From NCBI RefSeq assembly GCF_000686025.1, contig NZ_JMLQ01000013.1:1-64000 (forward strand): 64,000 bases of DNA, read 5' to 3'. Made by a program: the position numbers and the translations under genes. Source of the DNA: Rhodococcus sp. UNC23MFCrub1.1. Lineage in GTDB: Bacteria; Actinomycetota; Actinomycetes; Mycobacteriales; Mycobacteriaceae. Under the pieces are notes generated by a model. It did no database searches. It was given only the letters and a program-made list of their open reading frames with translations, and was not told the origin of the DNA. Positions 8,550 through 17,402 of this stretch are shown piece after piece (the first letter of the stretch is position 1; every line of letters starts with the position of its first letter).

Positions 8550-10175
8550 TCAGCGGGCGAGGTCGTAGGCGGCGGCGGTGCCGCTGATGGTGGTGACGTA
8601 GTTCTGTGTTTCTGCATAGGGCGGGATGCCGCCGAACTGTTGGACGGCGCCGGGTCCGGCGTTGTAGCCGGCGAGCATCAACGCGACCGGGTCACCGGTG
8701 ATGGCACCGGATTCGATGCCCGGCCTCAGTGTGTCGGCGACGGCGCAGTTGTAGCGGCCCTGCGCCATGACCGCGTCGCCGACGTCGTTGGGGTCACCGG
8801 CCCCGGCGGGCCCGGTGACCTGACCGGCCTCGTCGACCGGGTAGCCGTAGGAGGCCCAGGTGCCGGGGAGGAACTGCGCGTACCCCTGCGCCCCGGACGG
8901 GCTGGTCAGCCCCGCGGTGAACCCCGACTCCTGCTTCAGTTGCGCGGCGAGGATCGCCGGGGACAACTCGCGGCACTGCGCCGCCGAGAGCGGCAACCAT
9001 CTCTCGAACTCCGGCGGGATCTGCCCGGCGGCGAGGTCACCCGTGCCGCCCAACCCGGCACCGGGGGCGGTGGTGCAGCTGCCGTTCGCCTTCGGTGCCG
9101 ATCCGGCCCCGCCGGGGGCGGGTCCGTAGGTCTGCCCGGGTGCGGGCGGGCCGTGGCCGGCGACGGTGACGTGGACGTGGTCGAAGTGGTTCTGCGTCGG
9201 TGATCCCCTGTCCTCCATGATGTTCGGCTCACCGGTCGACGGGATGTACTGCTGACGCCAGATCATGTACTCGATCTGCAACACGTCGCGGTTGGCCCAC
9301 AGGTAGTCCTTGACCTGGTCGCCGAGGGCTTTGCCGTCCTCGGTGGACCAGTTGTCGATCGTCACGTCGACGGCTCGGCCGGAGGGGTGGTCGTCGAATC
9401 CGCCGCCGTCGGCGCGCCACCCACCGATACGGGTGATCTGCGGGAACGTCGCGTGGACGGCGCGGGCGACGCGGACGGTGTCGACCTGGAAGTGCTCTTC
9501 CGAGCCGACGGAGGCGGGCAGCGCGGCCATCTCCGCGGCCCCGGCGGCGGTGTCCGGGGTGGACGGTGGCGAGGACGGCGGCGGCGACGGTGCCGACCCG
9601 GGCGCGCCGGTGCCGGGGTCGGCCGCGGCGGCGTAATAGGGGGCGGGGTCGATCGCGTGGCCGGGCGCCCACCCGCCGGGGTGGTACTCGAAATGCAGGT
9701 GCGCCCCGGTGGACTGGCCGTCGTTGCCCTCGTTCGCGATGTGCTGCCCGGCGGTGACCCGGTCCCCGACCTTCACTAGCACCCCGTCGGCGAACATGTG
9801 GCCGTAGACCGTAGAGACGAGCCGGCCGTCGATGTTGTGGTCGAGGACGATCCAGTTGCCGAACCCGGACGCAGGTCCTGCCTTGGAGACGATGCCGTCG
9901 GCGTAGGCGTAGATGGGGGTGCCGACCGGGCCGGCGATGTCCATCCCGTTGTGCTGAGTTCCCCACCGCGCCCCGAACGGACTGGTCACCTGCCCGTCGG
10001 AGGTCTTCATCGGCTTGGCGAACGACCCGGCCGGTACTCCACCGGCTGTCGAGCTGCTGCCGCCGCGCGGGATGCACGGATCGTCCGGGTCCGTGCCGAT
10101 GGTGGTGACGAACAGGACCACGAACAACGCCGCCGCGAGCGCCGTGACCAGCGCGATCGCCCCGCCCTTCTTCAT
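8550..10175 (-). CDS. Three-module cell-wall hydrolase of the conjugation system
   Basis: 541 residues, anchored by an N-terminal helix (AIALVTALAAALFVVLFVT). Module 1 (about 55-185) is a LytM/M23 endopeptidase with the zinc residues H75 and D79 (QHNGMDIAG) and H159/H161 (GAHLHFEYH). Module 2 (about 225-340) resembles a DD-peptidase-like (ARB_07466/M15-like) domain: DDHPSGRAVDV and HFDHVHV. Module 3 (about 395-541) is a lytic transglycosylase with catalytic E416 (QLKQESGF) and AQGYAQFLPGTW. Conjugation systems use such enzymes to open peptidoglycan. The combination of three hydrolytic folds in one chain is notable. It overlaps the HTH gene upstream by four bases. Confidence 0.85.
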   Translation of the reverse strand: MKKGGAIALVTALAAALFVVLFVTTIGTDPDDPCIPRGGSSSTAGGVPAGSFAKPMKTSDGQVTSPFGARWGTQHNGMDIAGPVGTPIYAYADGIVSKAGPASGFGNWIVLDHNIDGRLVSTVYGHMFADGVLVKVGDRVTAGQHIANEGNDGQSTGAHLHFEYHPGGWAPGHAIDPAPYYAAAADPGTGAPGSAPSPPPSSPPSTPDTAAGAAEMAALPASVGSEEHFQVDTVRVARAVHATFPQITRIGGWRADGGGFDDHPSGRAVDVTIDNWSTEDGKALGDQVKDYLWANRDVLQIEYMIWRQQYIPSTGEPNIMEDRGSPTQNHFDHVHVTVAGHGPPAPGQTYGPAPGGAGSAPKANGSCTTAPGAGLGGTGDLAAGQIPPEFERWLPLSAAQCRELSPAILAAQLKQESGFTAGLTSPSGAQGYAQFLPGTWASYGYPVDEAGQVTGPAGAGDPNDVGDAVMAQGRYNCAVADTLRPGIESGAITGDPVALMLAGYNAGPGAVQQFGGIPPYAETQNYVTTISGTAAAYDLAR

Positions 10176-10474
10176 TGCGCTGCGATCGAGCGAGGCGAGA
10201 CGGCGGCGAGCCGGTCGGTCAGGTCACGGTTGACCCGCAGCAGGCGTTCGATCTCCGCTTCGGCGGCGCGGAGCTTGGCGACCACCTCGTCCGCCGCCGG
10301 TGCGCGGGAGGGCCCGAACTCGAGCTTGATCCACCGGTTCACGGTGTTGACGTGCGCGCCGATCTGCTCGGCGATCGCGGTCACGCACTGGTCCCGTGAG
10401 GGGTAGTTCGGGCGGGAGGAGCGGTAGGTCTCGAGCGCCCACTCCTTGACCTCGGCGCCGTATTCGGCCCTCAT
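10172..10474 (-). CDS. Transposase OrfA-like helix-turn-helix protein inside the tra operon
   Basis: 100 residues. The sequence looks like the IS3-family OrfA/HTH_Tnp_1 domain: EVKEWALETYRSS, RDQCVTAIAEQIGAHVNTVN, then a C-terminal coiled coil (RAAEAEIERLLRVNRDLTDR). No integrase-type OrfB, inverted repeats or target duplication are present. It overlaps both neighbours by four bases, so it is a fully integrated operon member rather than an insertion. It is likely a domesticated DNA-binding protein, perhaps a tra regulator or auxiliary relaxosome factor; this is inference. Confidence 0.75.
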   Translation of the reverse strand: MRAEYGAEVKEWALETYRSSRPNYPSRDQCVTAIAEQIGAHVNTVNRWIKLEFGPSRAPAADEVVAKLRAAEAEIERLLRVNRDLTDRLAAVSPRSIAAQ

Positions 10475-12300
10475 CGGTACACCGGCCCGATCGCTTCGTC
10501 GCCGGCCGCGGTGGGAGTGGCGGCGGTGTCGAAGTAGTCGGCGAAGCGGGCGTTGGTGTCGTGGACACCGGAGTCGATCTCGAGGTCGGTGAACACCGTC
10601 TGGATGGGGATGCCAGGAGTGTTGTCCTTGGCCACTTTGATCAGGAACTTCCCCCGCCCGATCGGTGAGCGGGCGGTGCGCCGCTCCGCCGACCGCAATG
10701 CCGCCCCGCGGGACCAGGAGGTCACCATGTCCTGCTCGGCGGAGGTGAACTTCAGCTCGCCGGAGAGGCGTTCGACCTCACCGATGGGCAGGCCCCCGCA
10801 GACGACCATGCCGGCGCGGTCGATGAACCCCTTGGCGGTCTTGATGTCCGCTTCGGTGGGCAGGGTTTCGAGGTCGCGGCCGGTGTGGGTGATCATCAGC
10901 AGCCCGGTGGCGTCGGTGCGATTCAGGCGGGAGATCTCGTTGACGCGGGCGACCATGCCGGGTCCGGCGCCGATGACCTGCCACAGCTCGTCGAGGGCGA
11001 GCAGGAACAACCGCTGCCGGTCCAGGCCGGCGTCGGCGAGCAGGTGCGCCGCCTCCACAGTGCCGTAGGCATCGGCCCAGCAGGAGAGCATCACCGCGGC
11101 CTTGAGGGCGGTGTCGCCGCGGTCGAGGGAGGAGACGTCGATGCAGATCATGGGGACGTCGAGGTCGAGGGGCTGGGAGGTGTGGTCGGCGAAGATCGTC
11201 CCCAACGGACCCGAGATCAGCGCCCCGAGCGCCTGCATCAGCTCGGTGATGTGCGCCCGGTATCCCTCCCGGGTGGTTTGGTACGTCGCGCGCCGCATCG
11301 CCTCCGATCCGGTGTCGATGCGCTGGTAGAGGTCCCGGATCAGCGGCGGGTTCGCGTAGTCGAACCCACCGTCGGCGCCGTAGAGCTCGTCGAGGGCGAT
11401 ACCGATGATGGAGTTCTCGAACGCCCGCACCGAATGGGTGTCGTAGCGAATCAGCTCGATCAACGCGCACACCGCGTTGACCTGCCGCGTCCGCACCGTC
11501 AACTCCGCGGTGCCGAGCAGCTCGCCGAGGTGATCGACGCGCGCGGTGTCCCCGGCCGCGGCGGCGTCCGTGCGGGCAGCCCGCAACCGCACGACGGCGT
11601 GGCCGAGGGTGCCCGCGGCGAGAGGGTTGAGGTGCCCACCGCCGTGCCCGAGGGTGACGACCTGACCGCCGAGCATGGTGGTCAGGGCGACGTATTCGGC
11701 TTTGATGTCTCCGGCGACGATCGGCGTCTGCCCCCACGCGGTGGCCCCGAGCAGCACCTTGCGGATGAGCGAGGACTTCCCCAGGCCGGGGAGGGAGAGG
11801 ACGAACATCGACGGGTTGGCGATGTGGTTGTCGCGGAAGTACGCGAACGGATCGCACGCGACGGCTTCTCCGGTGACGGCGTGCTGGCCGACGATGGTGC
11901 CCGAGTTCGGGGCGGCCGCACCGATGGCCCACGGGTTGAGCCCGCACAGCTGCACCGACGACGCCTCGTACTCGATCGGGGCGGGCACCGAGGTCATCCG
12001 ACCGCCGCCGGCGCCCCGTGCCCCGTCCGCCGTGGTCGTCAGCGCCGACCGCCAGTCCGGGTCCGCGCGATGTTTCCCTTGCGGCGCAGCGGTGTTGGAG
12101 CCGGAACCGGCCTCGTCGCTGTGGGTGTTGCGCCAGCGGGCCAGGCCGATCCCGATGCGGCTGAGCTTCGCCGGTTCGGGCGTCTCGCCGGCCTCGATGC
12201 GGGCGGCGAGGTCGGCGTAGTCGAGATCCGGGATGAACCCGCGCCGCCGCGGCGGCTCATCGGAATCGGTGGAGGCTCTGCGGGTGTCGGTGAGTGTCAT
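10471..12300 (-). CDS. VirB4-like conjugation ATPase
   Basis: 609 residues. A Walker A motif lies at about 170-177 (LPGLGKSS) and a Walker B at about 431-439 (LFLLALDELW), followed by a sensor-like segment LLMITHTGRDLETLP. The N-terminal 110 residues are polar and probably form a docking region. VirB4/TraC ATPases power pilus assembly and substrate transfer at the cytoplasmic face. It sits between the SCO6880-type gene (30-base gap) and the HTH gene (ATGA overlap). It is shorter than proteobacterial VirB4, as is common in Gram-positive systems, where the N-terminal part is carried by a separate SCO6880 protein. Confidence 0.85.
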   Translation of the reverse strand: MTLTDTRRASTDSDEPPRRRGFIPDLDYADLAARIEAGETPEPAKLSRIGIGLARWRNTHSDEAGSGSNTAAPQGKHRADPDWRSALTTTADGARGAGGGRMTSVPAPIEYEASSVQLCGLNPWAIGAAAPNSGTIVGQHAVTGEAVACDPFAYFRDNHIANPSMFVLSLPGLGKSSLIRKVLLGATAWGQTPIVAGDIKAEYVALTTMLGGQVVTLGHGGGHLNPLAAGTLGHAVVRLRAARTDAAAAGDTARVDHLGELLGTAELTVRTRQVNAVCALIELIRYDTHSVRAFENSIIGIALDELYGADGGFDYANPPLIRDLYQRIDTGSEAMRRATYQTTREGYRAHITELMQALGALISGPLGTIFADHTSQPLDLDVPMICIDVSSLDRGDTALKAAVMLSCWADAYGTVEAAHLLADAGLDRQRLFLLALDELWQVIGAGPGMVARVNEISRLNRTDATGLLMITHTGRDLETLPTEADIKTAKGFIDRAGMVVCGGLPIGEVERLSGELKFTSAEQDMVTSWSRGAALRSAERRTARSPIGRGKFLIKVAKDNTPGIPIQTVFTDLEIDSGVHDTNARFADYFDTAATPTAAGDEAIGPVYR

Positions 12301-12330
12301 CGGTGGTCGCCTTCTTCCGAGGGTGAGGGG

Positions 12331-13830
12331 TCAGCTGCGGCGGACCAGGGCGGAGGTGGTGATGTGGTCGGGCAGCAGCACCCCGAGTCCGAGGCCGGCG
12401 GCGAACCCGGCGTCCTGGAATCCGTGCGCGCGCCGTAGCCGCAGGCGGGCGCGGGCGGCGAGGGATTCGGTGACCGCCGCGGCGTTCCCCACCTCGGCCG
12501 GGTCTTGGGCGGTGATCGTGAGCAGCGCCGAGTACCGGAGCTGCCCGGCGCCGGAGACCATCTCCTTGCGGGCCTGGGAGGTGATCTCGAGACGCTTCTC
12601 CGCCTCGGCGGAGCTGATCTTGGCGCCGCGGGAGTTGATGGCGTGCAGGGCGTCTCGGTGTTGCTTCTCGACCTTCTTCGCCGCGTCCCCGGCCGAATAC
12701 GGCCGATAGATCAGGGTGAGGCGTTTGCGGGGTAGGTCGTCGTGCGGGGCGAGCAGCGGTTTGAGGACGGTGTCGGTGAACACCGACTCCGGTGGTGCGG
12801 CCATCTCCCACACCACCGACGTCGCGCCGTCGTGCCGGTAGTGCCCCCACTCGGTGCGGGCCCGGCCCGGTCCGGCGTCCTCCCACGCCACCCCGTGCGG
12901 TAGTCCGGCGATGTCGAGTTCCTCGAAGTCGTTCTCCGTCGAGGGGTTGTAGGAGCGGTGTGCGGTGGCCACGATCTCCGCCGCCGTCATCGGTTGGGCG
13001 TCGACACCGGCGCCGGCGAGGTGGCCGTAGAGGTCCGGCAGCCGCCGGGCCAGCTCCGCGGCCATCTCCTCCGGTTCCTTCTGTCGTTCGCGGGTGGTGG
13101 CGCGGAAGGTGATCGACAACCGCGCCAGGGTGCGGTGTCGACCCGAGGGCATCCGCACCGACGACTGCCGCACGAACTCCGCCGACAGCCCCGGCGCACT
13201 ACCGGCCATCTCCCGTTCGACGAGGCGGGCCAGGCGCAGGCCGGTGGCGGGAATGTTCTCCACCACCACGGCCGCGCCGACGATGTCGCCGGGCAGCCCT
13301 AGGTCGGCGAGGTAGACGCCCCAGTCGGCGGTGTAGAGGTCCTTTTCGCTGCGCACCACCGCTTCGTCGCCGCCGGGCAGGCAGTCCACGATCACGGTGT
13401 AGCGGTGATCGGCGGGGTGGTGGATCATCCCGAACTCGTTGCCGTGCCGGTCGGTGCCGACGTGCAGGGTGGTCTTGGCGAGCAGTCCGGGGAGGCGGTA
13501 GCGGCCGCCGGGGATCTGCGAGTGCGGTCCGGCGTGGTACTCGGTGGAGCGGGAGATGTGCTTGCGGTGGAACCACTGCATCGCGAACTGTCCTGTCTCG
13601 TAGAGGGATCGCCCGTTCGGGGCGACCACCAGCGGCACCAGCAGCACGGCCATGACGGCCATGAGCGCCAGGCCGGGGATGACGCCGACGAAGATCAGCA
13701 CCGCGAACGAGACGGCGAACCCGGCGGCGGCGTAGCCGACGGCTTTGACCGATAGTCCGTACGCGAACGTCGACTTCGGTCGGGTGCCGGCGGAGAAGAT
13801 CGCCGGTTCGTCGTGCGTCGTGGCGGTCAT
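12331..13830 (-). CDS. SCO6880-type conjugation protein
   Basis: 499 residues. Two or three membrane helices lie near the N-terminus (AVGYAAAGFAVSFAVLIFVGV, LALMAVMAVLLVPLVVAPNG), then a long cytoplasmic domain with mixed alpha/beta character (RYRLPGLLAKTTLHVGTDRH, YTVIVDCLPGGDEAVV). A putative coiled region precedes the end. This matches the SCO6880 family, which in actinobacterial type IV systems fuses a PrgI/VirB3-like membrane anchor to a VirB4-N-like domain and partners the ATPase encoded downstream. Its start overlaps the stop of the TrbL-like gene (ATGA). Confidence 0.8.
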   Translation of the reverse strand: MTATTHDEPAIFSAGTRPKSTFAYGLSVKAVGYAAAGFAVSFAVLIFVGVIPGLALMAVMAVLLVPLVVAPNGRSLYETGQFAMQWFHRKHISRSTEYHAGPHSQIPGGRYRLPGLLAKTTLHVGTDRHGNEFGMIHHPADHRYTVIVDCLPGGDEAVVRSEKDLYTADWGVYLADLGLPGDIVGAAVVVENIPATGLRLARLVEREMAGSAPGLSAEFVRQSSVRMPSGRHRTLARLSITFRATTRERQKEPEEMAAELARRLPDLYGHLAGAGVDAQPMTAAEIVATAHRSYNPSTENDFEELDIAGLPHGVAWEDAGPGRARTEWGHYRHDGATSVVWEMAAPPESVFTDTVLKPLLAPHDDLPRKRLTLIYRPYSAGDAAKKVEKQHRDALHAINSRGAKISSAEAEKRLEITSQARKEMVSGAGQLRYSALLTITAQDPAEVGNAAAVTESLAARARLRLRRAHGFQDAGFAAGLGLGVLLPDHITTSALVRRS

Positions 13831-15347
13831 CGGGGGATCCGGCCGTGGTAGTTGCCGACCGCCCCGCCGGCGGCGGACCCGAGGCCACCGGCGACCTGCG
13901 CTGCACTGCGCGCCCCGGACGCCGCCGTGCGCACTGCGCCGGCCGCGCCGCCGAGGGTCGCGGCGGTACCGCCGCGGGTGGCGGCCGCGACACCGGACGC
14001 ACCGCGTGCTGCGCGTCCCACCGCACCGGAGGCGGTGTGGAGCTTCCCCAGCACGGGGGCTCCGCCGGTGTACTGACCGCGGTACCCCGCCGGAGCCTTT
14101 GCGCCCGTGCCCGCCGCGCCCATCCCCGGGCCGGGACCGGACCCACCTCCGGTGCCGCCGAGCGCGCGGGCACCCGTCGACAGCGCTTTCGCACCGAGCA
14201 TTCCGGCTCCGCCGGCGAGGGCGCCGCCCGCCGCGGCCAACCCGGCCGCCTGCACGCCGCCCGCGGCGATCGTCTCCGCTGCGGGGGCGATGATCCGCAC
14301 CAACGTCGGCAGCGCGAACCCGACGACTGCAAGCAGGACCGAGCCGATGATGACCGAGGCCACCGGGTCACCGGAGGACGAGGACTGCGCCCAGAACGCG
14401 AACAGATACAGCAGAGTCGCGACGGGCTTGAACAGCAACGCCCCCAACGTGAACGCGATCATCGACTTGTAGGACGAGCGGCCGGTGGCCGTCGCCGACG
14501 ACGCCGCCGCGAGCGGGATCACCGCCACCACCACGCACAACACCGCCTCCCGGATCAGGAGGGCGATCAGCTGCGCGACGGAGCCGAGGAAGGCGAACCC
14601 GGCGCACGCGAGCGCGAACACCGGCCCCAGGCCGGTCTTCTCGTCGAAAGCGGTGATCGCAGTGATCTTCTCGTTCAGATCACCCCCGACGAACCTTTCG
14701 AGGGCGTAGGCCGAGGCGGCGTCGCCGCCCTGGTGGAACATCAGCACCAGCACCGGGAGCAGGGCGACGGTGAACACCGTCCGCACCAGCATCGACGCGG
14801 TTTCCGTCGCGCCTTCCATCACCGCTTGCTTGCGGGCGACGGCGAGTTTGGTCATCGCGATCACCAGCGAGGCGAACAGGGCGGCGACGGTGAATCCGGT
14901 GACGATGTTCCGCAGCCCCGACATCGCGGTCTCCGCGCCGAGGCCGGGGATGCCCGCGGTCATCCAGAACGTCATCACCGTCCGGAATGCCTGAGCGTTG
15001 CCCTCCATCACCGCCTTGGCGAAGTCGCCGACCGAGTCCCCCCAGAACGCCGACGCCGCCGACGACGCGGCCGTGGCCACCGCGTCACCCGGGTTGTCCT
15101 CGAACGACTGGATGAGGCACGCGCCTTCGGCCACCACTTCGCCGGTGACTTGGTTCATGAAGTTCTGGAAGGCGTTGCCGTCGAGGGTGTCCGCCAGGCA
15201 CTCCCGGCGTTGCTGCTGGAACGCATTGCCGTCCTCGGCGATACCGGTGATCGGGGCGACCGGCTCGGGTTCCTGAGCGGAGGCGGTTCCGGCGCCGAGA
15301 CCGATGAGGGCCAGGAGCAGGACGACCGCGGTGGCGAGCCGCCTCAC
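13827..15347 (-). CDS. TrbL/VirB6-like polytopic transfer protein
   Basis: 506 residues. A signal-like helix (LATAVVLLLALIGLGAGTASA) is followed by an exported segment and about six to eight membrane helices (IVTGFTVAALFASLVIAMTK, VFTVALLPVLVLMFHQG, FALACAGFAFLGSVAQLIALL, AVLCVVVAVIPLAAASSA, VIIGSVLLAVVGFALPTLV). The tail is long, Gly/Ala-rich and low-complexity. TrbL/VirB6 proteins form the inner-membrane channel of type IV systems. The start is a GTG overlapping the previous stop (GTGA); the longer open frame upstream lies inside the preceding gene. Confidence 0.8.
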   Translation of the reverse strand: MRRLATAVVLLLALIGLGAGTASAQEPEPVAPITGIAEDGNAFQQQRRECLADTLDGNAFQNFMNQVTGEVVAEGACLIQSFEDNPGDAVATAASSAASAFWGDSVGDFAKAVMEGNAQAFRTVMTFWMTAGIPGLGAETAMSGLRNIVTGFTVAALFASLVIAMTKLAVARKQAVMEGATETASMLVRTVFTVALLPVLVLMFHQGGDAASAYALERFVGGDLNEKITAITAFDEKTGLGPVFALACAGFAFLGSVAQLIALLIREAVLCVVVAVIPLAAASSATATGRSSYKSMIAFTLGALLFKPVATLLYLFAFWAQSSSSGDPVASVIIGSVLLAVVGFALPTLVRIIAPAAETIAAGGVQAAGLAAAGGALAGGAGMLGAKALSTGARALGGTGGGSGPGPGMGAAGTGAKAPAGYRGQYTGGAPVLGKLHTASGAVGRAARGASGVAAATRGGTAATLGGAAGAVRTAASGARSAAQVAGGLGSAAGGAVGNYHGRIPR

Positions 15348-16162
15348 GACAATGCCCAGGGGGTGGAGCCGGCGATGCTGGTGACGTCCGTCGTCGCGGA
15401 GACCGACCGGTTGTCGAGTCGAGCGCGCCATTCACCACCGTCGTGGAACAACGCCGCGCGCATGACCTGCCACACCGGCGTCGTGCGCCGCTGCCCGTTG
15501 TCGTCGATCGGGATGTTGATCGCGTACTCGACGGAGGCGAAGTCGTCGGTGCAGCTGACGATGCGGAATGCCTCCGGGGCGGGCAGCGACTGCGCCGCAC
15601 CGAATCCGTTCCCGGTCCATGAGTCGCCGTCGACGAGGGCGTCGAGCTCCGGCGTCGAGACGGTCAGCTTGTCGTAGGCGTCTTTCGCCACCGGTCCGGG
15701 CCCGTAGAGGCGGCCGATCCAGTTCCAGCCGGCTAGGGCAGCTCCTTGGGGGGTGCGGCTGTAACCGGTGAGAACGTTGCCGTCGATGCGGGTCGGACCG
15801 TCGGTGGCCGAGACCAGCGTGGGGAGCCCGACGGTCTGCTGGATCTGCACACCACCGGGTGAGGGCACCGGACCGGCGACGTCGCAGCCGGTCCGGTCCT
15901 CGGTCGCTTGCTGCGGGAGCGGGGAGCCGACGGGGTTGTTCGGCACGGTCACCTTGCGACCGAGGATGTCGACGGTGGGAGTGCCGAAGCCGCTGCTGCC
16001 GTTGTCGATCGACCCCGGTGCGGGTGCCGGTGTGGTCGGAGTCGCCGGTGGGGCGGCGGTGTCATCGCCGCGCAGGTTCGGGACGACGAACGCAATGGCG
16101 CCGACGATCACCAGGACCAGAACAGCGACGGCGGCCACGATCAGGGTGCGGGTGCGGGTCAC
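15344..16162 (-). CDS. Single-pass exported transfer protein, paralogue of the upstream lipoprotein
   Basis: 272 residues. An N-terminal anchor (TLIVAAVAVLVLVIVGAIAFV) is followed by a Pro/Thr linker and an outer domain. The domain shares the pattern GYSRTPQGAALAGWN with GYERTPQGAVLAAIN of the gene just upstream, as well as a terminal VW-QV/W-I-L region, so the two are duplicated relatives. The start is GTG overlapping the upstream stop (GTGA). It probably forms part of the extracytoplasmic transfer apparatus. Confidence 0.7.
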   Translation of the reverse strand: MTRTRTLIVAAVAVLVLVIVGAIAFVVPNLRGDDTAAPPATPTTPAPAPGSIDNGSSGFGTPTVDILGRKVTVPNNPVGSPLPQQATEDRTGCDVAGPVPSPGGVQIQQTVGLPTLVSATDGPTRIDGNVLTGYSRTPQGAALAGWNWIGRLYGPGPVAKDAYDKLTVSTPELDALVDGDSWTGNGFGAAQSLPAPEAFRIVSCTDDFASVEYAINIPIDDNGQRRTTPVWQVMRAALFHDGGEWRARLDNRSVSATTDVTSIAGSTPWALS

Positions 16163-16797
16163 GATGCCCCTTCCAGGGTGGTGTAGCCGGTGAGGTCGGC
16201 GATCTCGGCGGCGTCGATGTTGTCCTCCGGAGTGGGCAGGACGATGCGCCAGTCGTCGTCGATCCATTGCAGGGCAACGGGATAGGCGTAGAGCTGCGGG
16301 TCGGTGCCGATGGTTTGTGCCACCGACACCGCTGCGGTCGGTGGGTCGAGCTGGTAGTCGGTGACCTCGAACCCGACGAACCGTGGTGCGGCGGTGGTGG
16401 GGACGGTGCCGGCGACGGTGACGCCGGCGCGGGCGACGGCGAACGCATCGCGGCCCGGTCCCGGTGCGGTGACGGTGTTGACCACCTCCGGCCAGGTGCG
16501 GTCGTCCGCGACGGCGAGTGCGGTCTGCCCGTTGATCGCGGCGAGCACCGCGCCCTGCGGGGTGCGCTCGTATCCGTGCCGGGCCGCTCCTGTCCCGGCG
16601 GTGGGACCGGCGGTGCGGGAGGTGGGGACCGAGACACCGGCGACGGTGCGCCACTGCAGGTCCTGCGGCGCGGAGGCGGTGTCGACCGAGGGGGTCGGGT
16701 CGGCGGTGTCGGAGGCGTCGTCGGTGCCGCATCCGGCGGCGGCGAGGATCACGGCGATTCCGGCGACGGTGAGGCGGGCGGTGCGGGAGACGGTCAC
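16159..16797 (-). CDS. Transfer-operon lipoprotein
   Basis: 212 residues with a type II signal peptide (LTVAGIAVILAAAGC, lipidated Cys about residue 23). The mature domain has DLQWRTVAGVSVPTSRTAGP, GYERTPQGAVLAAINGQTAL and a beta-rich end (YAYPVALQWIDDDWRIVLP). It resembles the product of the next gene (15344-16162). It is a likely surface component of the conjugation machine. Both members of the pair keep the TPQGA motif, which may mark a conserved binding surface. Confidence 0.7.
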   Translation of the reverse strand: MTVSRTARLTVAGIAVILAAAGCGTDDASDTADPTPSVDTASAPQDLQWRTVAGVSVPTSRTAGPTAGTGAARHGYERTPQGAVLAAINGQTALAVADDRTWPEVVNTVTAPGPGRDAFAVARAGVTVAGTVPTTAAPRFVGFEVTDYQLDPPTAAVSVAQTIGTDPQLYAYPVALQWIDDDWRIVLPTPEDNIDAAEIADLTGYTTLEGAS

Positions 16798-16824
16798 GGG
16801 CGGGGCACCTTTCGAGTGGGTGGA

Positions 16825-17112
16825 TCAGGCGAGGACGGCTTGGGCGATGCCGGCGGCGCCGCCGATGACGGCGGCGCAGACGAGGATGCGGCCGAGGGTG
16901 GCGTCCTCGACGACCTGCGTTCCGGTGGACTTGCGCTGGTTGACGAACACCGCACCGCAGACGAACAGCGCGGCGATGCAGGTGCAGATCGCGAACCACA
17001 GCAGCCACGACAGGGCCGTCATGAGCGGCCCCCAGACCTCGGAGGGGAAGGTCACCGGGGAGGTCGGTGGCTGCGCGAGCACCGTCGCCGCGGCCGCAGG
17101 AGCGGCGCTCAT
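16825..17112 (-). CDS. Pilin-sized two-helix membrane protein (1 of 3)
   Basis: 95 residues, two hydrophobic helices (ALSWLLWFAICTCIAALFVC and RILVCAAVIGGAAGIAQAVL) separated by a basic loop (NQRKSTGTQVV). The sequence resembles the gene at 17399-17683 (matching SWL-W, C-A-, Q-, IGGAAG positions). Size and topology suit a VirB2/TrbC-type pilin or a small channel subunit. The start overlaps the previous stop by four bases (ATGA). Confidence 0.7.
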   Translation of the reverse strand: MSAAPAAAATVLAQPPTSPVTFPSEVWGPLMTALSWLLWFAICTCIAALFVCGAVFVNQRKSTGTQVVEDATLGRILVCAAVIGGAAGIAQAVLA

Positions 17113-17402
17113 GTGCCGATCCCGGCGGTGGTGGCGTGGCCGATGATCCAGTCGATGCCGCCCGAGAGTCCGACGGTGGCCAGGACGACGCCGGTCACGC
17201 TGCCGAGGATCGTGCCGACGGCGCGGGAGCTGCCCGAGACGAGCATGACCACCCCGACGGCGATGCCGATGGCGGAGACGATCAACGCCCCGCGGGCGAG
17301 CAGTTCGAGCAGGCTCACCGCGGAGTCGACGGCGCCGGTGACGGTCTCGTTCAGCTCGTCGACCCCGGTGGCGGTGGGCGCGGAGGTGGCCCCGGTGGTC
17401 AC
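17109..17402 (-). CDS. Pilin-sized two-helix membrane protein (2 of 3)
   Basis: 97 residues with two to three hydrophobic helices (LLARGALIVSAIGIAVGVVMLV; TILGSVTGVVLATVGLSGG). The acidic N-terminal part (GVDELNETVTGAVDSAVSLL) is amphipathic. The start is GTG overlapping the upstream TGA. It sits between two related small membrane genes and is likely a structural partner in the same complex. A more exact name is not supported. Confidence 0.65.
   Translation of the reverse strand: MTTGATSAPTATGVDELNETVTGAVDSAVSLLELLARGALIVSAIGIAVGVVMLVSGSSRAVGTILGSVTGVVLATVGLSGGIDWIIGHATTAGIGT

Noticed and set aside
10172-10474. Intact insertion sequence
   Set aside because: Only an OrfA-like gene is present; no inverted repeats, target duplication or OrfB.
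10885-12438. 517-codon plus-strand frame opposite the VirB4-like gene
   Set aside because: Antisense to the ATPase gene, which has Walker motifs and operon overlaps; composition is not protein-like.
13845-15677. 610-codon plus-strand open frame opposite the TrbL-like gene
   Set aside because: It is the antisense of a well-supported operon gene, is extremely Arg/Gly-rich and has no domain; open only because of high GC.
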